A program made the translations under genes and the position numbers. The notes under the pieces are model-generated. The model worked only from the letters and a program-made list of their open reading frames with translations, ran no database searches and was not told the DNA's origin. Shown here in pieces: positions 5,661 to 14,343 of a DNA stretch of 14,343 nucleotides. The DNA comes from Verrucomicrobiales bacterium (GTDB lineage Bacteria > Verrucomicrobiota > Verrucomicrobiia > Verrucomicrobiales > DEV007). How positions within the stretch are numbered: the stretch's first letter is position 1; each line of letters starts with the position of its first letter. The stretch lies in assembly GCA_017991025.1 (NCBI GenBank), contig JAGNMT010000039.1:1-14343 (forward strand), in the 5' to 3' direction.

Positions 5661-8600
5661 ATGGGCGGAATAAAAACAGGAATGCGGCCCGGGCAGCCGT
5701 CGAGCGACGACCTGCCTCTGCCACCACGTCTCCGGCAAAAGCTGGAGCACTTCCGCGAACGACTCTGGTCAGTCAAAATTGCGGAGGGCGCGCTGGCGGG
5801 ACTCTTCGGTCTGGGCCTGTCCTATCTTCTTGTCTTTTCCCTCGACCGGCTCTTCGACACGCCTCTCTGGCTGCGCGTTTCCCTGCTCGTCGGCGGGTTT
5901 GCCGTTCCGGCACTGGGAATCCCTCTCCTTTGGCATCGCTGGGTCTGGCGTCAGCGTACCCTCGGTGACGCCGCCCGGTTTTTGAAAAGACGCTACCCGA
6001 GGCTCGGCGACGAATTGCTCGGAATCATCGAACTCGCCCACAACCACTCCGGGAACACCAGTCTCGTCCTCGTCGAGGCGGCGATGCGGCAGGTCGATGA
6101 ACGGGTCGAAGATCAGGATTTCTCCGATGCCGTTCCCGCCAGTGGCTACGGACGCTGGCTCGGCGCGGCGATCGTCATCGCTCTTGTTTCGGGGCTGCTC
6201 CTCACTCTCGTCTCCGCCGCGGCGCAGAATGCGCTCGCTCGCTGGATTTCCCCGTGGAAAATGATTGAACGCTATACCTTTGCCCAACTGGAAAAAGTGC
6301 CGGACAAACTGGTGGTTCCCTACGCTGAATCTTTCGCCCTCACTCCAACGCTGACGGGCACAACGGAGTGGAAGCCCGATCAGGCCACGGTCAGACTTCC
6401 CGGTAGAACCCGCCTTTCCGCCTCCCGGGAGAGCGAAAAATACGATTTCAGCATTCCTCCGCAAAAAGAGGAAGGCACCCTCTCACTCCGCGTCGGTGAT
6501 GCTCGCGAGCGCATCGAGATCGAACCCCTTTCACGCCCTGAACTGACCGCCCTCGATGCCATCATCCGGCTGCCCGATTATCTCCGCTACGAGCGGGATC
6601 CCATCCTGCCAGTGCGGGGGACCAGCCTTTCGGTGGTGCAGGGCGCGACGGCAACGATAAGGGGAACTGCCTCCCGCGAACTGGCCGAAGCGGATTCCAA
6701 TGGAGAACCGACACGGATTGACGGAGTCACTTTTTCAAGCGCCCCGTTCTCTGTCGAGACGCCTGTCACCCGTACCTTCACCTGGAGCGACATCCATGGA
6801 CTCGAGGCCAAGTCACCTCTCGAGTTGAAGATCTCCCCGGTGGCGGACGAGGCACCTGACCTCTTCGCCAACCAGATCGGGACCAAGCGTGTCGTCCTCG
6901 AGGACGAGGTGGTTAACTTTAACATCTCGGCAAACGACGATTTCGGGATCCGGGAGATAGGACTGGAGTGGCGGGGAGTAGATACCTCGTCGCCAACCTC
7001 GGGGGCCGTCATCGGGGAAAAACCCGTCGCCGCCGGTGCCCCTGAAAAAACGGGGGTCCAGACCGTGGGAACCTTTTCCGCGAAGAGAGAGGGAGTGCCA
7101 CCCCAGACCCTTCAGGTCCGCGCCTTTGCGACCGACTTCCTTCCTGATCGGGCGAGGACCTACTCTCCGACGTTTGTTCTGCAAGTCATGAACCCACAGG
7201 ATCATGCGAAATGGCTTACCGAAGAGTTTTCAAAATGGTTTCGCAATGCCCGCGAAGTCTATGAAAAGGAACAACAACTTCACGAGGCAAATATTGCCTT
7301 GCGCGAGCTAATTCCATCGGAGCTCGATAGGCCGGACAACCGCCGCCGCCTTCAAGAGCAGGCCTCTGCCGAATCCGGCAATGCCCGCCGCCTCGATGCC
7401 CTCACCCAGTCCGGACGAGGGCTCGTCGACGAAGCGACCAAGAACCCCGAATTTGACGCTGATCGCCTTGAGTCGTGGGCCGCGATGATGGGTGCTCTCG
7501 ATAAGATTGCCAAAGAGCGGATGCCCTCTGTCGCCGATCTCCTCCAACAGGCCTCGCGAGCCCCGGGTGGAAAAACGATTTCCGGGAACGAAGAGGAAAA
7601 AGAAGACGAAAAAGAGAAGGGCGCCGGGGGAAAGGCGGTGCCATCGGGGCCTGGGATTTCAGACAAAGAAAAGGGAATGAGCCCTCAAAAGCCAGAAGAT
7701 CCGGCGGAGAAAACGCCGGGCGAAGGAAGCTCGCAGTCCCCCTCCCCGCTCCGCCTGCCGCAAACCACGCTGGAGTCGCCTGACAAAGGGGATGAAAAGA
7801 AAGCACCTCCCGCCAAAACCCCGGCCGGCAGGAAACTCGACGAAGCACTCGCCGAGCAAAAAGACCTCCTCGCCGAGTTCGCCAAAGTCACGGATGAGCT
7901 TCAGGAAATCCTCTCCAGTCTCGAAGCGAGCACGTTTGTCAAGCGCCTCAAAGCCGCTTCGCGCAAACAGACCGAGATTGCGGCTTCGCTCAATCTCACC
8001 CTCAATGGCGGCTTCGGTTTGCCGAAGCACCGCGTCGAGCAACAGCTCCGCGATGCCGCCGAGCAAACTTCCCTCGCTCAGGATGAGCAGAGCCGTTTTG
8101 TCTATCACATCCAGAGCGATCTTGAGGCGTATTTTCAGCGCAAACAGGACGCGATCTATAAGAATGTTCTCGACCAGATGAAGTCCCGCGCCGTCGTCGC
8201 GAACATCAAAACGATAGGTCAGGAATCCCTCATAAATCTGAGCGGTCGCTCCATCGCCGCTGCCGAGTTCTGGGCCGACACCCTCGACCGATGGGCTGAA
8301 GAGCTCGTTGCCGCCGCTTCCGGAGATCAATCCTCCGGGCAGCAGCAGGGCGACACAAAAAGCCTCTCCCCCGAAATCGTGCTCCGCATCATGAAGGCTC
8401 TGCACGATGAAATGCAGCTCCGCGACGAAACCCGCGAGATGGAGGAAACACGTGCTGTTTTTGCTCCTGATGTCTATCAATCCAAAGTTCGTCCATTGGA
8501 ATACACCCAGACCGATATTCGCGAGCGTCTCGACGGGGTCATCGCCGATATTGAAGCACTCCCTGATGCCCCGAGGCAGTTTGGCAAGGAAATACAGCTA

Positions 8601-8948
8601 CTCAACCTGGTTTCTGACGTGATGCGTCAGGCGCATGCCGTTCTGACTCGACCGGACACGGGACCCGAGGCCATCGCCGCGCAAACCGAGGCAATCGAAT
8701 TGCTCCTCCAATCGAAGCGCCAGCAGTCCGGAGGCGGTGGCGGCGGAAGTGGTGGTGGTGGCGGCGGAAGCGCCTCCGGCGGAAAAGGCTCGAGTCTTAG
8801 CGGCATCGGGCCGGGCGGGACCAGCACGGAAGGCACCAAACCTGTCACTCGCGACGTCGAACAGTCCACGGGAAAGGCCGGCCGCGAACTGCCCGAAGAA
8901 TTCCGCCGTGGACTCGACACTTATTTTAACAAACTCGAATCGAACTAG
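5661..8948 (+). CDS. Large membrane-anchored DUF4175-like protein, function unknown
   Basis: 1095 aa. Hydrophobic segments at about 43-60, 70-91 and 166-188 anchor it in the inner membrane, and the rest is probably periplasmic. Residues about 220-500 look like Ig/cadherin-like beta modules, including V-L-E-D-E-V-V-N-F-N followed by A-N-D-D-F-G-I-R-E-I-G-L-E-W near 424, typical of DUF4175-type proteins of Planctomycetota and Verrucomicrobiota. Residues about 500-635 and 715-1000 are charged helices, probably coiled coil, split by a Lys/Glu/Pro-rich linker (636-697). A glycine-rich stretch (1024-1057) precedes the C-terminus. The ATG at 5661 follows a TAGGTTGGA element; Met8 at 5682 is an alternative. 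First gene of a four-gene operon, with 8 bases to the next gene. Such proteins often sit near MoxR/BatA-type clusters, but none of those genes is in the window. No enzyme motif seen. Confidence 0.8.
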   Translation: MGGIKTGMRPGQPSSDDLPLPPRLRQKLEHFRERLWSVKIAEGALAGLFGLGLSYLLVFSLDRLFDTPLWLRVSLLVGGFAVPALGIPLLWHRWVWRQRTLGDAARFLKRRYPRLGDELLGIIELAHNHSGNTSLVLVEAAMRQVDERVEDQDFSDAVPASGYGRWLGAAIVIALVSGLLLTLVSAAAQNALARWISPWKMIERYTFAQLEKVPDKLVVPYAESFALTPTLTGTTEWKPDQATVRLPGRTRLSASRESEKYDFSIPPQKEEGTLSLRVGDARERIEIEPLSRPELTALDAIIRLPDYLRYERDPILPVRGTSLSVVQGATATIRGTASRELAEADSNGEPTRIDGVTFSSAPFSVETPVTRTFTWSDIHGLEAKSPLELKISPVADEAPDLFANQIGTKRVVLEDEVVNFNISANDDFGIREIGLEWRGVDTSSPTSGAVIGEKPVAAGAPEKTGVQTVGTFSAKREGVPPQTLQVRAFATDFLPDRARTYSPTFVLQVMNPQDHAKWLTEEFSKWFRNAREVYEKEQQLHEANIALRELIPSELDRPDNRRRLQEQASAESGNARRLDALTQSGRGLVDEATKNPEFDADRLESWAAMMGALDKIAKERMPSVADLLQQASRAPGGKTISGNEEEKEDEKEKGAGGKAVPSGPGISDKEKGMSPQKPEDPAEKTPGEGSSQSPSPLRLPQTTLESPDKGDEKKAPPAKTPAGRKLDEALAEQKDLLAEFAKVTDELQEILSSLEASTFVKRLKAASRKQTEIAASLNLTLNGGFGLPKHRVEQQLRDAAEQTSLAQDEQSRFVYHIQSDLEAYFQRKQDAIYKNVLDQMKSRAVVANIKTIGQESLINLSGRSIAAAEFWADTLDRWAEELVAAASGDQSSGQQQGDTKSLSPEIVLRIMKALHDEMQLRDETREMEETRAVFAPDVYQSKVRPLEYTQTDIRERLDGVIADIEALPDAPRQFGKEIQLLNLVSDVMRQAHAVLTRPDTGPEAIAAQTEAIELLLQSKRQQSGGGGGGSGGGGGGSASGGKGSSLSGIGPGGTSTEGTKPVTRDVEQSTGKAGRELPEEFRRGLDTYFNKLESN
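8730..8771 (+). repeat. Tandem 21-base repeat (two units) encoding Gly6-Ser twice
   Basis: Two adjacent 21-base units in the frame of the DUF4175-like gene encode residues 1024-1030 and 1031-1037, each six glycines and a serine. The second unit differs only at third codon positions. It is a flexible linker and a likely site of slippage-driven length change. Confidence 0.85.
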
Positions 8949-8956
8949 AATCCAGC

Positions 8957-9991
8957 ATGAGGCCCCTCCACTTTCCTCGCTTTTCCCTCTTCGCTCCCTG
9001 TCTCATCGCGGGATCCTGGTTTACGGCTTCCCCTATCAATGCTCAGAAAGAGATCATCGATGAACCTGACCCCTTCATCATCATCGGGGAAAAGCCGGGC
9101 GATGCAGCCGATAAAGCTGCGGACGATCTACCGGAGGAAAAGCCGGGGACACCAAAAAAGCCGGCCGCCGGGGAGACGCCCGCTCCACTGAGTGCCCAGA
9201 TCTCGCAGCATATTCTCAAACTGGCCGAAGCCGAGAGGGACAAACGCCTCGATTTTATGAAGGTCGTCATTGATGACATTGTGCGTCTTTGCAAACTGGA
9301 TGCGGCACAGCGCGAAAGACTCGAACTAGCAGCAAAAGGAGCGTCTGAACGCTCGATGAAGGAATGGCACGAACAGGCTGAACGTTATTTCAGGACCCGC
9401 CTCGAAAGCGCCGAAGGTGACGCCGCCAAGGAAATGCTTGAGGGCATGGGCAGCGTAAATTTCGGCGGCAATCGCTCCGAAGAGGAAGGCGAGTCCCTCG
9501 ATCTCTGGAAGGATTCGCTGAAAGACGTCCTCACCGACGAGCAAATCGCGAGCTACGAAGCCGTCCTCGCGCAGCGGCACCTCGACCGTGTAGATGCGTT
9601 TGCCCGCATGTCGCTCTCGACGATAGACAGCCATCTCCGGCTCACGCCCGAGCAGAAATCCAAAATGGCGGAACTGGTTCATGCCTCTGCCGCGACCTAT
9701 CTCAATGATGTCCAAACCTACTGGGGTGACTATTTTGAGAGAGGCATGCTGATGTCTCTGGCGAATGCGGCTGAAGAGGATACTCTCAAAGCGATCCTGA
9801 CCGAACCGCAATTTGACCGTCTCAAAGAAGCCACCTCCAACTTTGATAACTTCTGGGATCAAAAGAGACGACTGAAACGAGCCAAAGAAAAGGCAATCGA
9901 ACGTCAAAAAACCAAAGGTGACGAGGAGGATTACAAAAAGAACGAAGCAGCCCCCGCCAACGGTGAAACACAGAAGGGGGAAGAATCCTGA
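8957..9991 (+). CDS. Exported helical protein of unknown function
   Basis: 344 aa. A signal peptide covers about residues 1-29 with likely cleavage after I-N-A and before Q-K-E-I-I. A Pro/Lys/Glu/Ala-rich, probably disordered segment (about 48-76) follows, then an almost wholly alpha-helical, strongly charged body. Two stretches near 108-118 and 230-240 share an L-x-L-x-x-x-Q-x-x-K/R-x pattern (K-L-D-A-A-Q-R-E-R-L and R-L-T-P-E-Q-K-S-K-M), as in periplasmic sensors and chaperones of the Spy/zinc-resistance kind; I regard that as suggestive only. The tail is Lys/Glu-rich. It starts 8 bases after the DUF4175-like gene and overlaps the next start by one base (TGATG), so it is translated with them. 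No catalytic motif and no family recognised. Confidence 0.75.
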   Translation: MRPLHFPRFSLFAPCLIAGSWFTASPINAQKEIIDEPDPFIIIGEKPGDAADKAADDLPEEKPGTPKKPAAGETPAPLSAQISQHILKLAEAERDKRLDFMKVVIDDIVRLCKLDAAQRERLELAAKGASERSMKEWHEQAERYFRTRLESAEGDAAKEMLEGMGSVNFGGNRSEEEGESLDLWKDSLKDVLTDEQIASYEAVLAQRHLDRVDAFARMSLSTIDSHLRLTPEQKSKMAELVHASAATYLNDVQTYWGDYFERGMLMSLANAAEEDTLKAILTEPQFDRLKEATSNFDNFWDQKRRLKRAKEKAIERQKTKGDEEDYKKNEAAPANGETQKGEES

Positions 9992-11034
9992 TGACGCCGG
10001 CACGATGGTTTCTCTTCTGCCTCTTGCTGGCGATGCCGGTGACTTACTCTGCCGAGGCTCAGGATTTTTCGATTCGTCTCGGCAGCGACATTCCGCCCGA
10101 AGTTGATTCGATCTATGAGCGGGGGCTCGCCTATCTGGTTCGTTCCCAGAGCGAGGACGGGACTTGGCGCAGCCAGTCCGAGAACGGCATTACCGGCATC
10201 TGTCTGATGGCTTTCCTCGCCAGCGGCGAAGACCCGAATTTCGGGAACTACCGGCACCAGATCAAAGGGGCAGTTCGCGCCATTATCAAAGGTCAGGAAA
10301 AGGACACCGGATTTTTCCCAAACAGCATGTACCACCACGGATTTGCGATGCTCGCTCTCGCTGAAGCATACGGGGTCGTCGATGAGGAAACGCTCTGGGA
10401 CGGGACAGAAAAGGAGGGCACCCGCCGATCCATCGCCGAGACCCTTGAGATGGGGATACAATTAGCCATTGATGCTCAACAGGCCAATCGGTGGGGAGGC
10501 TGGCGCTATTCCCCCACATCGACCGACGCGGATACCTCGGTGACCGGATCAGTTCTCATGGGACTGCTCGCCTGTAGAAATGCCGGCCTCATTGTTCCCG
10601 ACGACGTGATCGAGACGGCCCTCACCTACATGCAGCGAAACACTGCGTCTTCCGGATTCGTCGCCTATAGTGGTGGACTCGGAGGTGGTGGTGATTCCAT
10701 GGCCCGCTCCGCCGTCGCCACGCTTGTCGGTGCGGTAGGCCACAAACGCGAATCTGAGGAATTCATCTCCGCTCTCAACTACATCGGTGAGCACCTCGAT
10801 CACAAAGAGACCGCCCACACTCACTACTTCTACTATTACATGGCGCAGGCACTTTATCAGGGAAACCCCGACGCGTGGGAGCAATGGAACCGAACCAACG
10901 CCACGATGCTGGCAGAACAACAAGCCCCCGACGGCAGTTTTGCGGGGAGCTATGGCGAAGCCTACGGAACCGCCATGTCGCTGCTCTCCCTCGCTCTGAA
11001 CTACCGGTTTCTCCCCATTTACGAGCGATTCTGA
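9991..11034 (+). CDS. Exported squalene-cyclase/prenyltransferase-fold repeat protein
   Basis: 347 aa with a signal peptide (about 1-23, cleavage near A-E-A and before Q-D-F). The rest looks like an alpha/alpha toroid of the squalene-cyclase/prenyltransferase superfamily: repeats end in Q-S-E-D-G-T-W (53-59), W-G-G-W-R-Y-S (about 168-174, followed by D-A-D-T-S-V-T-G) and Q-A-P-D-G-S-F (about 311-317), and helices such as GICLMAFLAS and TAMSLLSLAL follow. The acidic D-x-D-D motif of true squalene-hopene cyclases is not complete and the protein is about half their length and exported, so terpene cyclisation is unlikely. A role as a periplasmic binding or scaffold protein is more plausible. The start codon shares one base with the previous stop and follows GGGGGA ten bases upstream. 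The gene ends 4 bases before the next. Confidence 0.8.
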   Translation: MTPARWFLFCLLLAMPVTYSAEAQDFSIRLGSDIPPEVDSIYERGLAYLVRSQSEDGTWRSQSENGITGICLMAFLASGEDPNFGNYRHQIKGAVRAIIKGQEKDTGFFPNSMYHHGFAMLALAEAYGVVDEETLWDGTEKEGTRRSIAETLEMGIQLAIDAQQANRWGGWRYSPTSTDADTSVTGSVLMGLLACRNAGLIVPDDVIETALTYMQRNTASSGFVAYSGGLGGGGDSMARSAVATLVGAVGHKRESEEFISALNYIGEHLDHKETAHTHYFYYYMAQALYQGNPDAWEQWNRTNATMLAEQQAPDGSFAGSYGEAYGTAMSLLSLALNYRFLPIYERF

Positions 11035-11038
11035 AGCG

Positions 11039-14000
11039 ATGGCCATTCCGCCTCTACCCTCCTTGCTCCGGCACGCGACCCTATTGAGTTGCGTGATCCT
11101 GACCGTTTTTGCGGCACTTTTCCCGGCCGGCATGAGAGCAGAGCCGGGACCCGGCGAGGATGTCAGCCTGACCTGGCGAAACGGAGACGAACTGCGGGGA
11201 AATCTCCTCGATAGCGACCGGGGGCCGATACGATTTGAGGCGAAACCCTTTGCCGCGCCCCTCGACTTGAACCTCGGGCAACTCGAGGGGATTCGTTTCC
11301 CTGCTAGGAGCGGAAGTGTCGCACCCTCTGGAGATCCCCGCTTTGAGGTCTCGATGCGAAACGGTGACCGGGTCGAGGGCAAGCTCGTCGCGATGACAAA
11401 AGATAGCATCACGATGGAGTGCGATCCCCTCGTCGGGACGGTAAACATCATCCGCTCTGAAGTGACCCGCCTGGCGCAGACGAAAGGCGGGCGACTCAAC
11501 TTTTCCGGACTCGGTGAATTGAGCGATTGGACCTCGTCCGGTCGCGACCGCAAACCGACCGACTGGTTTACGGATCTCCGTGGTGAATTGACGACCCACC
11601 AGTGGTCGGGAAATCTCTTCCGGAAAATCACTTTTCCCGAAAAAGTCGAGATCCATTTCAAGGCCGAGTTCCCGCAAGGTATGCCGAATCTGGAGGTGGG
11701 ATTACTTCGCACGCCGCAGGGCGGTCCGATGCTCGAGACCTGGGACAACTTTCTCGTCCTCACGTATCGCACCCGCTTTGTCCCGGTGATGAAGTTGACC
11801 GGGGCAACTACGGAGATCGAACTGCGACTCTTCTGGAATCAGGCCACGGGAGAAGTGCGTCTCTGCGACCCCTCCGGAAAAGAGATCGCCTCCCTCGACG
11901 AGGTTAATCCCGGTGCGCCTGACAAGGAAAAAAAACGCCCGTCCGATCCTCTGGATCGCGGCTTTTCGATCCTGAACCATACCCCCGAAATCAAACTGCT
12001 CTCGCTCGGTGTTCGCGAGTGGGACGGGCGCCCCGCACCGGTGATTGACCTTACCCGGCCCCGGCTCCAACTCCTCAAATCCCCGCTGCGATTTCAGATC
12101 AACGATGTTTCCCTCACCGCAGGAAGCTCCAGACTTCTGGTCGGGGATGAAGCAATGCCCCTCGAAAACCTTCTCGAAATGACAGCCTCACCGGAACCCG
12201 GCAAGGCCACCATCCCGGCACCTCACGGGAGCACACGGATCGCCTGCCTCTCCGGCACAACTCTCAGCGGAGACTTCTTACAAATCGGTTCCGGCGAGTT
12301 CAAAATCGCTCCACCCTGGTCATCCGCTCCCGTCAGCGTGAAGCTTGACGATGCCCGCGAGATCCGCTTCCCGGAAAATGTGGAACCTCTCGGAATCGCC
12401 TACGATCATCTGAGCGCCGCCGGTGTTTCAATCAAGGGAACGATGCGCCTGGCCTCGACAGGAGCCACCGGAGGTAACCTCTTCGCGTGGCAAGCACCCG
12501 GAGCAATAACTCCCGTGCCGCTTGATAATACGATCAAACTCTCGATCACGAGGAGTCCTCTCACTGACAGGGGAACGATACCGCAGTCCTCCCTCGCTCA
12601 GGCGCGTGTCTACCTGAATGATGATGAAATCCTCACCGGACGGCTCATCTCCGTTTCCCCGGAAAAAATTCAGTTTGAAAGCCGTCTGACCGGTCGAATT
12701 GAGATCCCTCCGTCGAAGGTACGGGCCCTCGATACGGGGATTGCCGGTCGGATCCTCGAAGGCTTCAAGGATCCGGAATGGGAGGAAATCGAAGAGATAG
12801 AAGAGTTGGTCAACCTCACTGAGGATACCGCAACCCTAAAGGGAGGCGGCTTCGGCAACCCCTCCATCCTCCTCGGCGACCGGATTCAATTTCAAGCGAA
12901 TTGGAAGGAGTCCTATGGAGCCATGACACTGCGTCTCTTCGCCGCAGGTCCGGACGACAGCAGTCCATCCACTGACGTCATCATCGCCTCTCAGGGAAAC
13001 CGCGTCTTCATCGGTAAACTCAACGAAAACGGAGCATTTTCCTTTTCCGGCGATCAGATTCCCATCGTTGACAATCGCGCCGAGATCGACATCGTGGCCC
13101 GGCCCGAAAAGGTCGAGGTCAGGATCGACGGAAAATCCGCGCTCACTCTCGCGGTTGATCCTGAAAAGGTCTCCGGCAACGGGATCTACTTTAAAATGGG
13201 CGGCGGCTGGCAGGGATGGAATCAAGAGAACAGCACCATTGAAATCAGTCATTTCAGAATCGAGAGTTCACCCGGAAATATCCCCAACCGGGTTATCGAT
13301 CCACGAACCAAGGAGCATCTCCTCGCTATCCCAAGATCAATTCGTGAGGAAATCCCGACTCATCTTCTCATTGCTCCGAACGGCGATCTCTTGCGGGGAA
13401 AACTCGAATCGGCCGACGAGAAATTTATCGATTTTACCGCGAAGTCGGAAACACTGAAAATCCCCGGCAATCGCATCTCAACGATCGTCTGGCTGCGACC
13501 TTCTCAACCGTTGAAGGGCGGCCCCCGCGTAACAGCCGGGGAACCGGTTGAACCACCGCTCGAGAAGACTGGAACACGGAACGACGTGATTGATCCCTTT
13601 GCCACCGAACACTACAAGGACCTTGAAACATTTAATGTCAAAGTCTCCCACCAGTTGGTGCTTCATGACGGCACTCGTTTGCAACTCATCGGCGAGAAGG
13701 TCGAGGAAAACCGCTTTGTCGGGACCTCCCCCATTCTCGGAAAATGCAGCATCTCGATCGAAAACATCCGGGAAATCCGTGGCGGCCCTCCCATCCCCTT
13801 TCATAAGGCAGAGCGTATGGATCTGGTCGCGTTTGACGACTGGCAGACGACTTTCACGCCCGATCCCGCGATCCCCGAGGCAGGCGGTCAACGGACTTCG
13901 CCACTTGTCAGTAAACCCGCCCCTGCCTTCACTCTAAAACGACTGGATGACTCCGAGTTCAAAATCGAAGATCAATCCGGCAAGGTGGTCGTGCTCGACT

Positions 14001-14332
14001 TCTGGGCTACCTGGTGCGGCCCCTGCATCAAAGCAATGCCGGACGTCATGGCGGCCGTCGCCGCATTTCCCGCAGAGAAGGTCGCGTTTTGCGCGGTCAA
14101 TCAGGCCGAATCGGTTCCTATCATCAGGGGTTTCCTCGAAAACCGGAAATGGCCGCTCGAGTCCGTCGCTCTTGACTTCAATATGAAGGTTAGCCGGGCC
14201 TACCAGGTCGAGGCCATCCCCCATACGGTAGTGATCGATCCCAAAGGCAAAATTGCCTGGGTCCACACTGGCTACAGTCCCGATCTAAAAAAGGAACTTT
14301 TCGATGCAATCGCTAAAGTCCTTTCGCCCTGA
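11039..14332 (+). CDS. Giant exported beta-repeat protein with C-terminal TlpA/ResA-like thioredoxin domain
   Basis: 1097 aa. The signal peptide (1-34) ends G-M-R-A before E-P-G-P. A beta-rich module of roughly 40-45 residues recurs near 42-88, 102-146, 396-440, 525-565, 774-820 and 870-916; each has a small polar turn (N-G-D or D-G-T) then L-x-G-x-L, a central I-x-F/V-x-F, and an ending I-x-x-I/V-R. Between them are longer beta domains (about 150-340 and 590-760) that look like concanavalin/laminin-type sandwiches. The C-terminus (about 955-1097) is a thioredoxin domain with F-W-A-T-W-C993-G-P-C996, a cis-proline region A-I-P-H-T-V-V-I-D and a G-K-I-A-W-V-H-T-G ending, as in TlpA/ResA disulfide reductases. 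Last gene seen in the operon. It probably reduces or isomerises thiols of envelope partners held by the repeats; substrate unknown. Both catalytic cysteines are ordinary UGC codons. Confidence 0.82.
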   Translation: MAIPPLPSLLRHATLLSCVILTVFAALFPAGMRAEPGPGEDVSLTWRNGDELRGNLLDSDRGPIRFEAKPFAAPLDLNLGQLEGIRFPARSGSVAPSGDPRFEVSMRNGDRVEGKLVAMTKDSITMECDPLVGTVNIIRSEVTRLAQTKGGRLNFSGLGELSDWTSSGRDRKPTDWFTDLRGELTTHQWSGNLFRKITFPEKVEIHFKAEFPQGMPNLEVGLLRTPQGGPMLETWDNFLVLTYRTRFVPVMKLTGATTEIELRLFWNQATGEVRLCDPSGKEIASLDEVNPGAPDKEKKRPSDPLDRGFSILNHTPEIKLLSLGVREWDGRPAPVIDLTRPRLQLLKSPLRFQINDVSLTAGSSRLLVGDEAMPLENLLEMTASPEPGKATIPAPHGSTRIACLSGTTLSGDFLQIGSGEFKIAPPWSSAPVSVKLDDAREIRFPENVEPLGIAYDHLSAAGVSIKGTMRLASTGATGGNLFAWQAPGAITPVPLDNTIKLSITRSPLTDRGTIPQSSLAQARVYLNDDEILTGRLISVSPEKIQFESRLTGRIEIPPSKVRALDTGIAGRILEGFKDPEWEEIEEIEELVNLTEDTATLKGGGFGNPSILLGDRIQFQANWKESYGAMTLRLFAAGPDDSSPSTDVIIASQGNRVFIGKLNENGAFSFSGDQIPIVDNRAEIDIVARPEKVEVRIDGKSALTLAVDPEKVSGNGIYFKMGGGWQGWNQENSTIEISHFRIESSPGNIPNRVIDPRTKEHLLAIPRSIREEIPTHLLIAPNGDLLRGKLESADEKFIDFTAKSETLKIPGNRISTIVWLRPSQPLKGGPRVTAGEPVEPPLEKTGTRNDVIDPFATEHYKDLETFNVKVSHQLVLHDGTRLQLIGEKVEENRFVGTSPILGKCSISIENIREIRGGPPIPFHKAERMDLVAFDDWQTTFTPDPAIPEAGGQRTSPLVSKPAPAFTLKRLDDSEFKIEDQSGKVVVLDFWATWCGPCIKAMPDVMAAVAAFPAEKVAFCAVNQAESVPIIRGFLENRKWPLESVALDFNMKVSRAYQVEAIPHTVVIDPKGKIAWVHTGYSPDLKKELFDAIAKVLSP

Positions 14333-14343
14333 TGCCTGTGGAG

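Noticed and set aside
14003..14026. Thioredoxin active site as a possible Sec site
   Set aside because: Both positions of the C-G-P-C motif are TGC codons.

Overview
The window has about 60% GC. It is most likely chromosomal DNA from a Gram-negative bacterium, and I favour the Planctomycetota-Verrucomicrobiota group. The basis is the right-hand operon of very large exported proteins of unknown function (DUF4175-like membrane protein, secreted squalene-cyclase-fold protein, giant beta-repeat/thioredoxin fusion) and the generally weak Shine-Dalgarno sequences. The phylum is an inference. I see no insertion sequence, phage gene or CRISPR array.

The left third (1-5473) is a compact selenium island. 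On the minus strand at the left edge is the first 40 codons of selenophosphate synthetase (selD). It has an in-frame UGA at codon 17, exactly where E. coli SelD has its catalytic Cys17, followed by a hairpin with an AGGUCU-type apical loop, so this SelD appears to be a selenoprotein. Divergent from it are senB (selenosugar synthase) and senA (selenoneine synthase). Convergent with senA, only 11 bases away, is the selenocysteine tRNA (selC, anticodon UCA). It lies downstream of a minus-strand pair: selU/mnmH (tRNA 2-selenouridine synthase) and a NifS-like cysteine desulfurase that could supply selenium to SelD. The three classical outlets of selenophosphate (selenocysteine, 2-selenouridine, selenoneine) are therefore encoded side by side.

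Divergent from selU is a gene that ordinary gene calling breaks: a 104-codon reading frame (5159-5473) with an internal UGA at codon 34 and a good bacterial SECIS-like hairpin right after it. The product would be a small Sec-exported protein resembling heavy-metal-associated (MerP/HMA) domains, with the metal/redox motif changed to U-G-G-C. A rho-independent terminator follows it.

The right part (5661-14332) is a tightly packed four-gene plus-strand operon: a 1095-aa DUF4175-like membrane-anchored protein, a 344-aa exported helical protein of unknown function, a 347-aa exported alpha/alpha-toroid (squalene-cyclase-like repeat) protein, and a 1097-aa exported protein with about six copies of a beta-rich repeat and a C-terminal TlpA-like thioredoxin domain (C-G-P-C). 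Its function is unknown. I see no direct link to selenium other than the envelope location and thiol chemistry it may share with the small selenoprotein.
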